A DNA stretch of 64,000 nt, taken from the NCBI GenBank assembly GCA_963733505.1, contig CAVTDW010000023.1:62001-126000 (forward strand), given 5' to 3'. The position numbers and the translations under genes are program-made. Source of the DNA: JALYXV01 sp963733505. Its GTDB lineage: Bacteria > Actinomycetota > Acidimicrobiia > Acidimicrobiales > Palsa-688. The first letter of the stretch is position 1, and the number at the start of each line of letters is the position of its first letter. This document shows positions 35,591-43,356 of this stretch, one piece after another. The notes beneath the pieces are model-generated. The model was given only the letters and a program-made list of their open reading frames with translations. It was not told the DNA's origin and ran no database searches.

Positions 35591-35642
35591 GAGTTTCGGG
35601 TCGCCAGGACACCCGGTCGGCGTGGCATGCTGAGGGGCCCGT

Positions 35643-35717
35643 GGTGGCCGTAGCTCAGTTGGTTAGAGCGCCAGGTTGTGGCCCTGGAGGTCGGGGGTTC
35701 AAGTCCCCTCGGTCACC
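35643..35717 (+). tRNA. tRNA-His(GTG)
   Basis: Acceptor GTGGCCG pairs with CGGTCAC. A G at position -1 (35643) faces the discriminator C, the hallmark of histidine tRNA. The anticodon loop TTGTGGC contains GTG, and the T arm is GGGGG-TTCAAGT-CCCCT. Confidence 0.95.
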
Positions 35718-35756
35718 CTGGAGTGGCGGGTAACCTCGCCCCTCCGACATCACAAC

Positions 35757-35831
35757 GCGCCTCTAGCTCAACGGCAGAGCAACGGACTCTTAATCCGCAG
35801 GTTCCGGGTTCAAATCCCGGGGGGCGCACCA
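35757..35831 (+). tRNA. tRNA-Lys(CTT), integration site of the island
   Basis: Acceptor GCGCCTC pairs with GGGGCGC, the anticodon loop CTCTTAA carries CTT, the T arm is CCGGG-TTCAAAT-CCCGG and the discriminator is A. CCA is encoded at 35829-35831. The 3' two-thirds of this tRNA is repeated perfectly at 55645-55695. Confidence 0.95.
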
Positions 35832-35833
35832 CA
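35783..35833 (+). repeat. attL: 51-bp direct repeat within tRNA-Lys
   Basis: The repeat starts in the anticodon stem (cggactctt...) and ends two bases after the encoded CCA. It is identical over 51 bp to 55645-55695. The tRNA stays intact at this end. Confidence 0.92.
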
Positions 35834-35938
35834 GATTAGCTGGTCAGGGGCGTTTTCTCGCGAGAGAACCGCGAGGTCCACCCACTATCCAGGCCGACTG
35901 CCCCCTGCGACTACCCCTTTGAGCGTGCCGGCCTAGGT

Positions 35939-35970
35939 TGTACAATATTGTACATTGATGTACGATATCT
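35939..35970 (+). promoter_or_regulatory. Palindromic operator upstream of the Phd/PIN toxin-antitoxin pair
   Basis: TGTACAATATTGTACA (35939-35954) is a perfect 16-bp palindrome. A further half-site TGTACGATAT follows at 35959-35968. It lies just upstream of the antitoxin start, as expected for antitoxin autoregulation. Confidence 0.7.
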
Positions 35971-35981
35971 GTGTGGCCACG

Positions 35982-36260
35982 ATGACAGCCAGTGAAGCCA
36001 GAGCATCTCTGCCGGCGATACTTGACCTCGTCGCCACCGGCGAGGAAGTGACGATCACACGGCACGGTCAAGCCGTCGCCGTGGTCGTACGACCTGATTC
36101 CCTTCGAAGCCGCCGAACTGACCGCACATTGGCCTCGACCGAAAGGCTGCGAGCCACTCTCGCCGCCGGTCGAGAGACTCCACTCGGAGCCGGCGCGCTT
36201 AGCGAAGCCCGCGCCGACGAGCTGATCGCCGAGGTCAACGCGAGCCGCGACCACCGCTGA
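35982..36260 (+). CDS. Phd/YefM-family antitoxin
   Basis: 92 residues from ATG 35982. ATMTASEARASLPAILDLVATGE and EEVTITRHGQAVAVVV are the typical Phd/YefM DNA-binding N-terminus, and the C-terminal half is helical and would wrap the toxin. Upstream in-frame ATG 35958 and GTG 35973 are also possible. It is followed after 7 bp by a PIN-domain toxin. The palindrome upstream is the likely autorepression site. Confidence 0.85.
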   Translation: MTASEARASLPAILDLVATGEEVTITRHGQAVAVVVRPDSLRSRRTDRTLASTERLRATLAAGRETPLGAGALSEARADELIAEVNASRDHR

Positions 36261-36267
36261 GACGGCT

Positions 36268-36708
36268 ATGGACGCCTTCGATGCCGACGTGCTCATCTAC
36301 GCGGCTGTCCCTGGCCACAACTTGGGCCGTCGCATCCTGGCCCTCTTCTCCGACGACCCTGCCGCGGCGCCTGCTGGCGTCGGTTCGACGTTGCTGTTGC
36401 CCGAGCTGCTGACCAAGCCAACTCGGGACCAAGCTGACGCCGAGTTGATTGTTCTCACCGCCCTCTTAGCCCGCCTCGATCTTCGCCCCCTCGACGAGGC
36501 AATAGCCACATTGGCCGTCGGTTTGGGTGCCGCGTACAGGCTGAGAGCTGCCGATGCAATACACCTCGCGACTGCCGTCAATGTCGGTGCGGACCGATTC
36601 CTCACGAACAATCATCGCGATTTCCCCAAGACGATCAGCGAGATCGACATCACCTATCCCGACGTACTCTCACAGCCGGCGAGACCTGGAAAGCCAGATA
36701 CAAATTAG
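36268..36708 (+). CDS. PIN-domain toxin (VapC-like ribonuclease)
   Basis: 146 residues. Acidic PIN residues are visible in FDADVLIYAA, in LLLPELLTKP (Glu), in RAADAIHLATA (Asp) and in FLTNNHRDF (Asp). These fit a Mg-dependent RNase that cleaves specific RNAs, often tRNAs. It is paired with the Phd-type antitoxin just upstream and sits immediately inside the left end of the island, where it could stabilise the element. Confidence 0.85.
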   Translation: MDAFDADVLIYAAVPGHNLGRRILALFSDDPAAAPAGVGSTLLLPELLTKPTRDQADAELIVLTALLARLDLRPLDEAIATLAVGLGAAYRLRAADAIHLATAVNVGADRFLTNNHRDFPKTISEIDITYPDVLSQPARPGKPDTN

Positions 36709-37041
36709 CCACGTCCCGCCAGCGCCGAGTCTTATAGAGCGCTACCGTCGTGCCGTTGTCGAGCGGGTCCGATAGCGGGGCCAAACAGTTCATTCCACCC
36801 TTTGCGCGGTGTTACCCGCATTTTGGCATAGGCAGTAAGGGGCGGCCAGGCGGTGTGACCACTGGGCGCATGTGCTGAGGTGCGACGCTGCAGCAGTCAT
36901 TGCAGACCACAGACTTGGACACTGAGTTCCGTGCTTGGTTTGTTAGAACGGTTTCGTCACGGTCTGTCCGTTCTGCAACCCTCCGCATTGCAGTCCGGGC
37001 GCAGGACTCCGGCAGAATGGACGAAGGGCTACACTTGCGAG
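36709..37041. other. 333-bp gap between PIN toxin and kinase
   Basis: No gene is supported. An open frame runs from 36880 into the kinase, but its first 54 codons look non-coding and lack a ribosome-binding site. No repeat or clear promoter was recognised. Confidence 0.5.
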
Positions 37042-38484
37042 GTGACGTTCAAACCAGGTGATCACTTCAATGACTTTGAAGTGATCGAGCGCCTCGGCAG
37101 CGGTTCATTCGGCACAGTGTACGCCTGTATTTGGGCATTGGACACACGAAAGTACGCTGTCAAGGTACTACAAGGTTCGATTGAAGGTGCGCGGCGAGAA
37201 TTTACGGCACTTCAGAAGATCAAACACCACAACGTGGTTGGGTGCCTATATGCGGGCAGCATCGTCGGAGGCGGCTGGTACCTACAGTGCGAGCTCATTT
37301 CCGGCCAACCATTGTCGGACTGGGTCCGGGCGGGCCGGCGCTTCGACATACCAAAAGCGATCGACATTGCGCTCCAGCTCTTAGCGGCGCTCGAGGCCAT
37401 CCACCCGGATGTCGATCGAATAGTGGCCCTCAAGCAGAAAGGTGACTCTGACGGCTTCACCGAGGATGAGTACGAGGAACTTGGCGAACTCGAGCAGGTG
37501 GGGCTCGTACATCGAGATGTGAAGCCAGAGAACATAATCCTGAGTGACGAAGGACGGACAGTCCTTGTCGACTTTGGGATCGCCTCCCAGGCGGGGTCCA
37601 CAATGAAAACGAGCAGCTCTACGCCGGGTTACCTTCCGCCCGACTTTGCATTTCTTCCGGGTGATCGATGGCGGCCTGATCTGGACCTCTATGCTGCGGG
37701 AGTAGTCATCTACGAACTCTTGTGCGGGCAGCATCCCTACCTAGGCGGTGAATACGGTACCGGTCCAAGAACTCCTCCAGCGGACGTCCCAACGTTTCTT
37801 GCTGGGTGGCTCGTTCAAGCGTGTGCTGTGCGCCAAATCGACCGTTTTCGTTCGGCGCCGATGATGCGCGCGGCCCTCCTCGAGGCCACTGCGGTGTTGG
37901 CGTCCGAAGGAGGCGACGCGATCGATCTCGTTCCGGACATGGGCATTGTGTTTGGCGCCTCCGCTGAATGGGAACCCGAGCCCTACTTGCCCTGGGAGGC
38001 ACATACGGCGACCGCAGAGTCGGATACCGAACTCTTCGACCTCGTCCTTGAGGTCGTGGGCGCGGAGGGGCCGATCATTTGTGGTCGTCTGTACCGGATG
38101 GTGGCCGAGGCTATCGGCATTTCGCCCGAGGCGGTTCGTTCCCGCCTGAATAAGCTTGTCTACGGTGCCGTCCGTTATGGTCGGCTTGCGCAGGTCGAAC
38201 CGCTCGGGCAAGGGCAGATGAACAAAACTGTCATGTTAGTTGGTGCCGGTCCTGTGAGAGCGCGGATGCTCGGACCGCGGACTGTGTGGGAATATCCTAG
38301 GATTGAGATGCAGGAGTTAGTCAGGCGAGTGATTGTTGAGTTCGATGACGAGGAAGAGCTCCTCCAGGACGGCGAACTGACCGGACTAGTTGTCACCTCG
38401 ATATTGGGAGTTGAACGGGAAAGCTGGGAGGGTCGCTACCTCGAGGAATCGGCATTTGAAGCACATGCACTGTTGACCTCGTGA
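37042..38484 (+). CDS. Ser/Thr protein kinase with C-terminal DUF3320-like winged-helix region
   Basis: 480 residues from GTG 37042. The kinase domain has the glycine loop LGSGSFGTVY (18-27), Lys41 in AVKVL, catalytic HRDVKPEN (157-164) and DFG (177-179), then STPGYLPPDF in the activation segment. An acidic insertion of about 30 residues lies just before HRD. After residue ~330, EVVGAEGPIICGRLYRMVAE, LGPRTVWEYPRIEMQELV and GLVVTSILGVER resemble DUF3320, a domain best known at the C-terminus of large helicase-like proteins. No transmembrane segment or PASTA domain is present, so it is not PknB-like. A defence or signalling role is inferred. Confidence 0.75.
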   Translation: MTFKPGDHFNDFEVIERLGSGSFGTVYACIWALDTRKYAVKVLQGSIEGARREFTALQKIKHHNVVGCLYAGSIVGGGWYLQCELISGQPLSDWVRAGRRFDIPKAIDIALQLLAALEAIHPDVDRIVALKQKGDSDGFTEDEYEELGELEQVGLVHRDVKPENIILSDEGRTVLVDFGIASQAGSTMKTSSSTPGYLPPDFAFLPGDRWRPDLDLYAAGVVIYELLCGQHPYLGGEYGTGPRTPPADVPTFLAGWLVQACAVRQIDRFRSAPMMRAALLEATAVLASEGGDAIDLVPDMGIVFGASAEWEPEPYLPWEAHTATAESDTELFDLVLEVVGAEGPIICGRLYRMVAEAIGISPEAVRSRLNKLVYGAVRYGRLAQVEPLGQGQMNKTVMLVGAGPVRARMLGPRTVWEYPRIEMQELVRRVIVEFDDEEELLQDGELTGLVVTSILGVERESWEGRYLEESAFEAHALLTS

Positions 38485-38715
38485 ACGAACACATTTTCGT
38501 TGGACCCCTCCGAGGCGTAAAAGTGGCGAGCGAGTGCTTGTGTACGAAAGGGCACGCGCCACGATACCAGTGATGCTGTAGGCACCGTTGGATTCGAGTC
38601 CGGAACAGCTAGTCGGATCATGTCTTGCAGTTGACAGGGGGGGACAATCCCAAACGAGAGATAACCGGCGGGGCCGAACGTTACCGGCGCTCGGTAACGC
38701 TCAGCCCGTTGGAGT

Positions 38716-39630
38716 TCATCGAGAGGCGCCCGCAAGGAATGCGGCCACGACGTAGGTGGCGTGGCGGTCCAGTGACCCGCGACCCCGGTCATAGCGCATC
38801 GTGGTCCGAGGGTCAGCGTGTGATGCCGCCTCCTGGACGTCGCGTAGCGCCACTCCTGCGTCCAGCGCTGCGGTTATGAATGAATGCCTGAGGCTGTGCG
38901 GGCTGATTCGCTTAGCGATCCCGGCTCGGCGGGCCAGTCGCTTGACCGTGCGGTCAGCGGCGTGGCGGTCCATACGGTCACCCTTGGCCCCAAGGAAGAC
39001 CGGACCGCTGGTGCGCTCACCCAGGTACAAGTCCAGGGCCCGCGACGTCCGCGGTGCCAGCGGGATGATCACCCGCTTGCCGCCCTTGCGTAAGATCTTG
39101 AGCGTCCGGTGGCCCCGTTCGAAGTCCAGGTCGTCGACATCGGCTCCGAGGGCCTCGGAGATGCGCAGCCCGTTGAGGGCCAGCAGCGACGCCAAGGCGT
39201 GATCCCGGGCCGAGCCGACGCCGGCTTGGACCAAGAACGCGCCGAGCTCGTTGCGGTCAAGGCCCAAAGTGCGCGACTCGTAGTCGACCTTCGGCCTGCG
39301 GACGTTGAGGGCCGGGTTCCGCTCCACGAGTTGCTCCTGCTCGGCGTACTTGTAGAAGCTGGCGAGCGTCGACAGCCGCCTGGCCACCGTCGAGCGCATC
39401 CTGCCGGTCTCCTCCATCCACCGACCGAACAGCTCCAGATGCGCCCGGCGGACGTTGAACAGGGTCAGCTTGGCTTCGTGACACCAGGCGGTGAAGAGCC
39501 GAAGGTCGGTGGCGTAGCTGACACGGGTGCTGCCGCCATAGCCGGCCAGGAACCCGGCCACAGCCATCATCTCCTTCCGCTCGACAGGGTCGTCGGTCAC
39601 AACAACCTCAACAGCTGTACTGACGGGCAT
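38716..39630 (-). CDS. Tyrosine recombinase / integrase (XerC/D-like)
   Basis: 304 residues. The catalytic set is complete: Arg156 (NGLRISEAL), Lys182 (LRKGGKRV), His245 and Arg248 (HSLRHSF), His271 (SHADPRTTM) and Tyr280 (MRYDRG). The N-terminal SAM-like core-binding domain occupies residues ~20-105. It lies 2.9 kb inside the left tRNA-Lys repeat and is the best candidate for the enzyme that integrated the island. The 231-bp gap downstream (38485-38715) shows no gene. Confidence 0.92.
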   Translation of the reverse strand: MPVSTAVEVVVTDDPVERKEMMAVAGFLAGYGGSTRVSYATDLRLFTAWCHEAKLTLFNVRRAHLELFGRWMEETGRMRSTVARRLSTLASFYKYAEQEQLVERNPALNVRRPKVDYESRTLGLDRNELGAFLVQAGVGSARDHALASLLALNGLRISEALGADVDDLDFERGHRTLKILRKGGKRVIIPLAPRTSRALDLYLGERTSGPVFLGAKGDRMDRHAADRTVKRLARRAGIAKRISPHSLRHSFITAALDAGVALRDVQEAASHADPRTTMRYDRGRGSLDRHATYVVAAFLAGASR

Positions 39631-39757
39631 GATGTGTTCCCTTCGCTCGACCAGCCCTCCAACAGGCTGGGACCACAGGAGATCACCTCACCGGACCCGG
39701 AACACCGGGCGATGAACTTGACCCGTCTACGTCGATTCTGTAATACGATAACGGTGT

Positions 39758-40020
39758 GTGGACGTTCACCGGTCTGCCCGTCGCCACGGCGTCGCCGACG
39801 CAGACATCCATCACGCCACCACTTATCCCCTCGTTGTTGTCGACCTCGAGTCCGACTCAGATCCTCCCAAGTTGCTGGTCATCGGCCCCGATCGCGCGGC
39901 AACCTTCTCGAGATCATCGTCTTGGAGTTAGCCGACGAGCAACTCCTGGCAATCCACGCCATGGCCCTTCGACCCTCCCTGCACCGCCTGTTACCAGCCC
40001 CTGAGGAGCACGATGGCTGA
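39758..40020 (+). pseudogene. BrnT-like toxin with one-base deletion
   Basis: Two frames join into one protein. From GTG 39758 it reads VDVHRSARRHGVADADIHHA, then KLLVIGPDRA; in the next frame the continuation is NLLEIIVLELADEQLLAIHAMAL. The break is at about 39898, where gcgcggcaacc seems to lack one g. The 3' end overlaps the antitoxin start by 8 bp, the usual arrangement for this toxin/RHH pair. Family assignment rests on pattern and context. Confidence 0.6.
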
Positions 40021-40294
40021 CAGCAACAAGATCTACGTCACCAAGACGGGTCGGGTACTGACTGACACCGACATCGAGCATCTCGCCAACGAGGCCGAGG
40101 ACGACTACGACGTCGAGGAACTCAAGAGTCGTCGCCGAGGACGACCACTGCTGGGCAGCGCCCCAGCGGCCGTCGTGCCCGTGCGCCTGGACCCAGACCT
40201 GAAAAAAGCACTGGAAGCACGAGCCCAAGCCGAGCACACCACCGCCAGCGATATCATCCGCGAAGCCCTCCGGCGCTTCCTCGACGTAGCCTAA
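40013..40294 (+). CDS. Ribbon-helix-helix antitoxin (CopG/BrnA-like)
   Basis: 93 residues. The N-terminal part KIYVTKTGRVLTDTDIEHLA resembles antitoxins paired with short BrnT-like toxins. The RHH fold is AAVVPVRLDPDLKKALEARA followed by TTASDIIREALRRFL. It overlaps the end of the frameshifted toxin gene and remains intact. Confidence 0.8.
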   Translation: MADSNKIYVTKTGRVLTDTDIEHLANEAEDDYDVEELKSRRRGRPLLGSAPAAVVPVRLDPDLKKALEARAQAEHTTASDIIREALRRFLDVA

Positions 40295-40630
40295 CCGGGC
40301 ATCGACCCGCCAACCCGACTCCGATTACCGAGCGAGGGGCTGGGGCCGAACTCGGGCGCCCCTATGGCTGCTTTCGCCGTATTTATGGGCGGTCGATAGC
40401 CAGCATTTGGCCACCGTGATTCGCGATAGGGACCGCTGCCCAATCTTGTCAGCGAACGAGCAGGCACTCGGAGTTACCCACCGGCACTCCGGGGTTACCC
40501 ATGCGTATGCCTGAGGGGTGCGCGTTATGGGGCCGCAAAACACCAAGGTGCGTCGGTCATGGGCTCCCATTATGTCGACAGGCAAGGACCAGTCCAGCGC
40601 GTAGTGAGTTTTGTGAGGAGATCCTCTAGT
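40295..40630. other. 336-bp intergenic gap
   Basis: No gene is supported. A 20-bp imperfect direct repeat, cactc(c)ggagttaccca then cactccggggttaccca, occurs at about 40468-40502. Nothing else is recognised. Confidence 0.5.
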
Positions 40631-43060
40631 TTAGCCGACGCTCGAGTGCGCCTGTCCGTCCAAGTAGAGCTCGGCGAGCCCCAGTAGTGGACCGGCGTCA
40701 GAGTTGGCCCGGTTGACGCGCTCGTGGGTTCCCACCGCCATGCACATGTGGGTGGTGGGGCACGAGACTCCGGCTAGGCCATAAATGTTGGAGCCGGCGG
40801 GCGTGGGCATGGGCTGGACTGTCCAGCCGCTCCCGTTCCAGTGTTCGGCCAACCCTTCGCTCGAGCCCCGATTGGCGTTGACGTTGGCGTTGGCGTAGTA
40901 GCCAACCGCCGTGCAGGAGGTTGGGGTGGCGCAGGATACGGCCGCGAAGGGACTGAGCTCGCTGCCGCCGGGCTCGCCCACGCCGGGCGGGTCAGGCGTC
41001 GGGTTGACCTCCCACTGGCCGCCGGTCAACGATTCGGCCAAAGTTATCCCGGGGTGGGCGGCGCTGCGACCCTCGGGGCCCCATTGGCCTACCGCCATGC
41101 AGGTCCCCGATGAAGGGCAAGAGACATCGTCTAGCGAGTCGAACACCGAGGTCTTGGGGTTGGGCGGCAGAACGAAGGCCCACCCGCTGCCATCCCAATG
41201 TTCGGCGATAAGGCAGCCGGTGTCGCACGGGCCGGGCGGCGGCTGATGCCCCGGATCGCCGAAGCAGAGCGTACAGCCTGTCCTGACGATCCCCACGGTG
41301 GTGCACTCGATCGCGGTTGGGCAGGATATGCCGCCCAGGGCGAGGCTGACGTTGGTCCCGGCTGGCATCGCAAGGTTCTGCAGCTGCCACGAGTAGCCGT
41401 CCCAGCGTTCCGCGAATGCGTTGGAGCCGCCGAGGTTGTCGTGCTCGGAGCCGACCGCGGTGCACACCGTCAAGAGGGCCTTGTTGCGGCTCCCATGGGG
41501 GCGGTTACACGAGACGTTCTGCAGCAGTGCAGCCGGTCCGGGCGGGTTGGGTGAGGGTTGCAGCTGCCAGCTGTGGCCATCCCAGTGCAGCACCATGGTC
41601 GCGGCGTGGCCGCTGACCTCGTCGAAGGTGTAGCCAACGGCTGTGCAGTCATCGACCGCGACGCATGACAGAGAGTTGAGCCGGCTGCTCACCGGTAGCG
41701 GGGCGGCCTGGAGCCGCCACATGTGGTTCTGCCAGCGCTCGATCATCGGTACTACCTGGGCTTGATTGTTTATGTAGTGGCCGACAGCCACGCACACCTC
41801 GTCGGTGGGACACGAGACATTGTTAAGCGCGGCTCCCGCCGCGCCCAGCGGGCTGGGCGTGCTCCTTGTTGTCCAGGTCGCACCGTTCCAGAAATCGCTG
41901 TGCGTGCCGCCGACGCCTGTGCATGCGTCGGCGGCGGTGCACGACAAGCTGCCGTCGCCGTCGGTGGAGGCGGCGATGGCGACCCAGGCGGTGCCGTCGA
42001 ACCGCAAGGCGAGCGGACCGGCCGGTCCACTGCCGAGTGCGATGCACGCTGTGTTTGCACTGCAGGAGACGCGCCCGAGAACGTCGGTCCTCCCCGTGGG
42101 TGTGGACTGGACCGCCCATACCGTCGCGTCCCAGCTCTCGATCAGCGCCCCACCGGCCTTGTTGGCACCGTTCCACGAGCCAACGGCCTTGCATGCATGA
42201 ACGCTAGGGCATGACACCGAGGCCAGGGCAGAGATGTTGGCGCCGGCCGGGTTGGCGAGGGCCTTGATGGTCCACGCAACGCCATCCCAGTGCTCGGCCA
42301 ACGCCTGGCCGCCGAAGACCGGCCCCGAATCGCCTACGGACATGCACTCAGAGACCGCCGGGCACGACACGCTAAGTAGGCGGCTGCTGCTGCCGCCGGC
42401 AACGTTGGGGGTGGGCTGGAGCTGCCAGGTAGTGCCGTTCCAGCGCACGGCGACGGTCACGGTGTCGCCGATACCCCGTTGGGAGTACCCCACGGCGGTG
42501 CACGCCGATGCTGAAGAGCACGACAGGGCCGTCATGTAGGTCAGATCCTGGCCGGCGGGGCCGGGAATGGCCTCGATTTCCCATCGGCGCCCATCGAAGC
42601 GCTCGGCCATCGCCAGCTGCTTTCCGGAGGGATCGTTGTAGTCGCCCACTGCGAGGCAGGCGCGCGATGAGAAGCACTGCACGCCGGTCAGGAAGCTGTT
42701 GCTGTTCCCTTCGGGGTTCGGGCTCGGCTGTATCGACCATGAGACCCCATCAAAGTTCTCGATGAGTGTGACGTCCACGCCCGCGACGTCGCGGCTGTAC
42801 CCCACCGCCACGCACGACGCCCGCGTCAGGCAGGAAACAGCGGCTAGATGCCCGCTGGGAACCTCCCCCAAGCTCGGCGGGGACTGCAACGACCACCCAG
42901 CCACCGGATGGTTGGCGACCTGGACCCCCGCCGCGGCGGCAACAGGCGGCGTGGGCACGCCAAAGCCCAGCGCCGCGGCCGGCTTGGCAGTAGATGTCAC
43001 CGCAAGCGCGCATCCCAGGGCGAGTACGACCACGAAGACGAACAGGTGCTTGATCCTCAT
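40631..43060 (-). CDS. Secreted Cys-rich repeat protein, probable beta-propeller-like fold
   Basis: 809 residues from ATG 43060, which starts a signal peptide (MRIKHLFVFVVVLALGCALAV, split here as basic start and hydrophobic core) ending near AAA. About a dozen repeats of 50-60 residues follow, each with a V-S-C-x5-C-x-AVG core (for example LLSVSCPAVSECMSVGDSG) and a closing WDG-x-x-W (LAEHWDGVAW). The paired cysteines in each unit suggest disulfides in an exported protein. Similar repeat proteins exist in actinobacteria without known function. It is divergent from the STAND regulator gene. Confidence 0.8.
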   Translation of the reverse strand: MRIKHLFVFVVVLALGCALAVTSTAKPAAALGFGVPTPPVAAAAGVQVANHPVAGWSLQSPPSLGEVPSGHLAAVSCLTRASCVAVGYSRDVAGVDVTLIENFDGVSWSIQPSPNPEGNSNSFLTGVQCFSSRACLAVGDYNDPSGKQLAMAERFDGRRWEIEAIPGPAGQDLTYMTALSCSSASACTAVGYSQRGIGDTVTVAVRWNGTTWQLQPTPNVAGGSSSRLLSVSCPAVSECMSVGDSGPVFGGQALAEHWDGVAWTIKALANPAGANISALASVSCPSVHACKAVGSWNGANKAGGALIESWDATVWAVQSTPTGRTDVLGRVSCSANTACIALGSGPAGPLALRFDGTAWVAIAASTDGDGSLSCTAADACTGVGGTHSDFWNGATWTTRSTPSPLGAAGAALNNVSCPTDEVCVAVGHYINNQAQVVPMIERWQNHMWRLQAAPLPVSSRLNSLSCVAVDDCTAVGYTFDEVSGHAATMVLHWDGHSWQLQPSPNPPGPAALLQNVSCNRPHGSRNKALLTVCTAVGSEHDNLGGSNAFAERWDGYSWQLQNLAMPAGTNVSLALGGISCPTAIECTTVGIVRTGCTLCFGDPGHQPPPGPCDTGCLIAEHWDGSGWAFVLPPNPKTSVFDSLDDVSCPSSGTCMAVGQWGPEGRSAAHPGITLAESLTGGQWEVNPTPDPPGVGEPGGSELSPFAAVSCATPTSCTAVGYYANANVNANRGSSEGLAEHWNGSGWTVQPMPTPAGSNIYGLAGVSCPTTHMCMAVGTHERVNRANSDAGPLLGLAELYLDGQAHSSVG

Positions 43061-43343
43061 AAAAAAGGGTCCCATCGAGACTGTGACCACGCCGCGGTTG
43101 GAAGACCCCGAGTGACCATGCTGGTCGTGCTACCGAGAGGGTAAGGCGGAGGCGGCGCCGGCGAATCAGCGAAATCATGTACGCCGAAGCTTTCATGACT
43201 TGCCCTGCTTGCGGGGGCGGTTCGCAGGCGCTGGAAGGAGTTCCGCTCCTGAGGTCCGAACTTCTTCGACTTGGACGATCGCCGACTGACATGGCGCTAG
43301 ATCGTCTCCCTGTGGCGCTGTCGGGCTCCGGGCGCCAAGTTGC

Positions 43344-43356
43344 TATAACAGTCTTG
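43344..43356 (+). promoter_or_regulatory. -10 box placing the transcript start at the GTG of the STAND regulator
   Basis: TATAAC at 43344-43349 is a good -10 element. Seven bases further is the GTG at 43356, so the mRNA would be leaderless; there is no ribosome-binding site. No clear -35 box was found. Confidence 0.5.

Noticed and set aside
38436..38792. A 118-codon minus-strand frame overlapping the ends of the kinase and integrase genes.
   Set aside because: It overlaps both genes, lacks a start signal and resembles no protein.
40325..40585. An 86-codon minus-strand frame in the gap before the secreted repeat protein.
   Set aside because: No ribosome-binding site, unnatural composition and no family resemblance.
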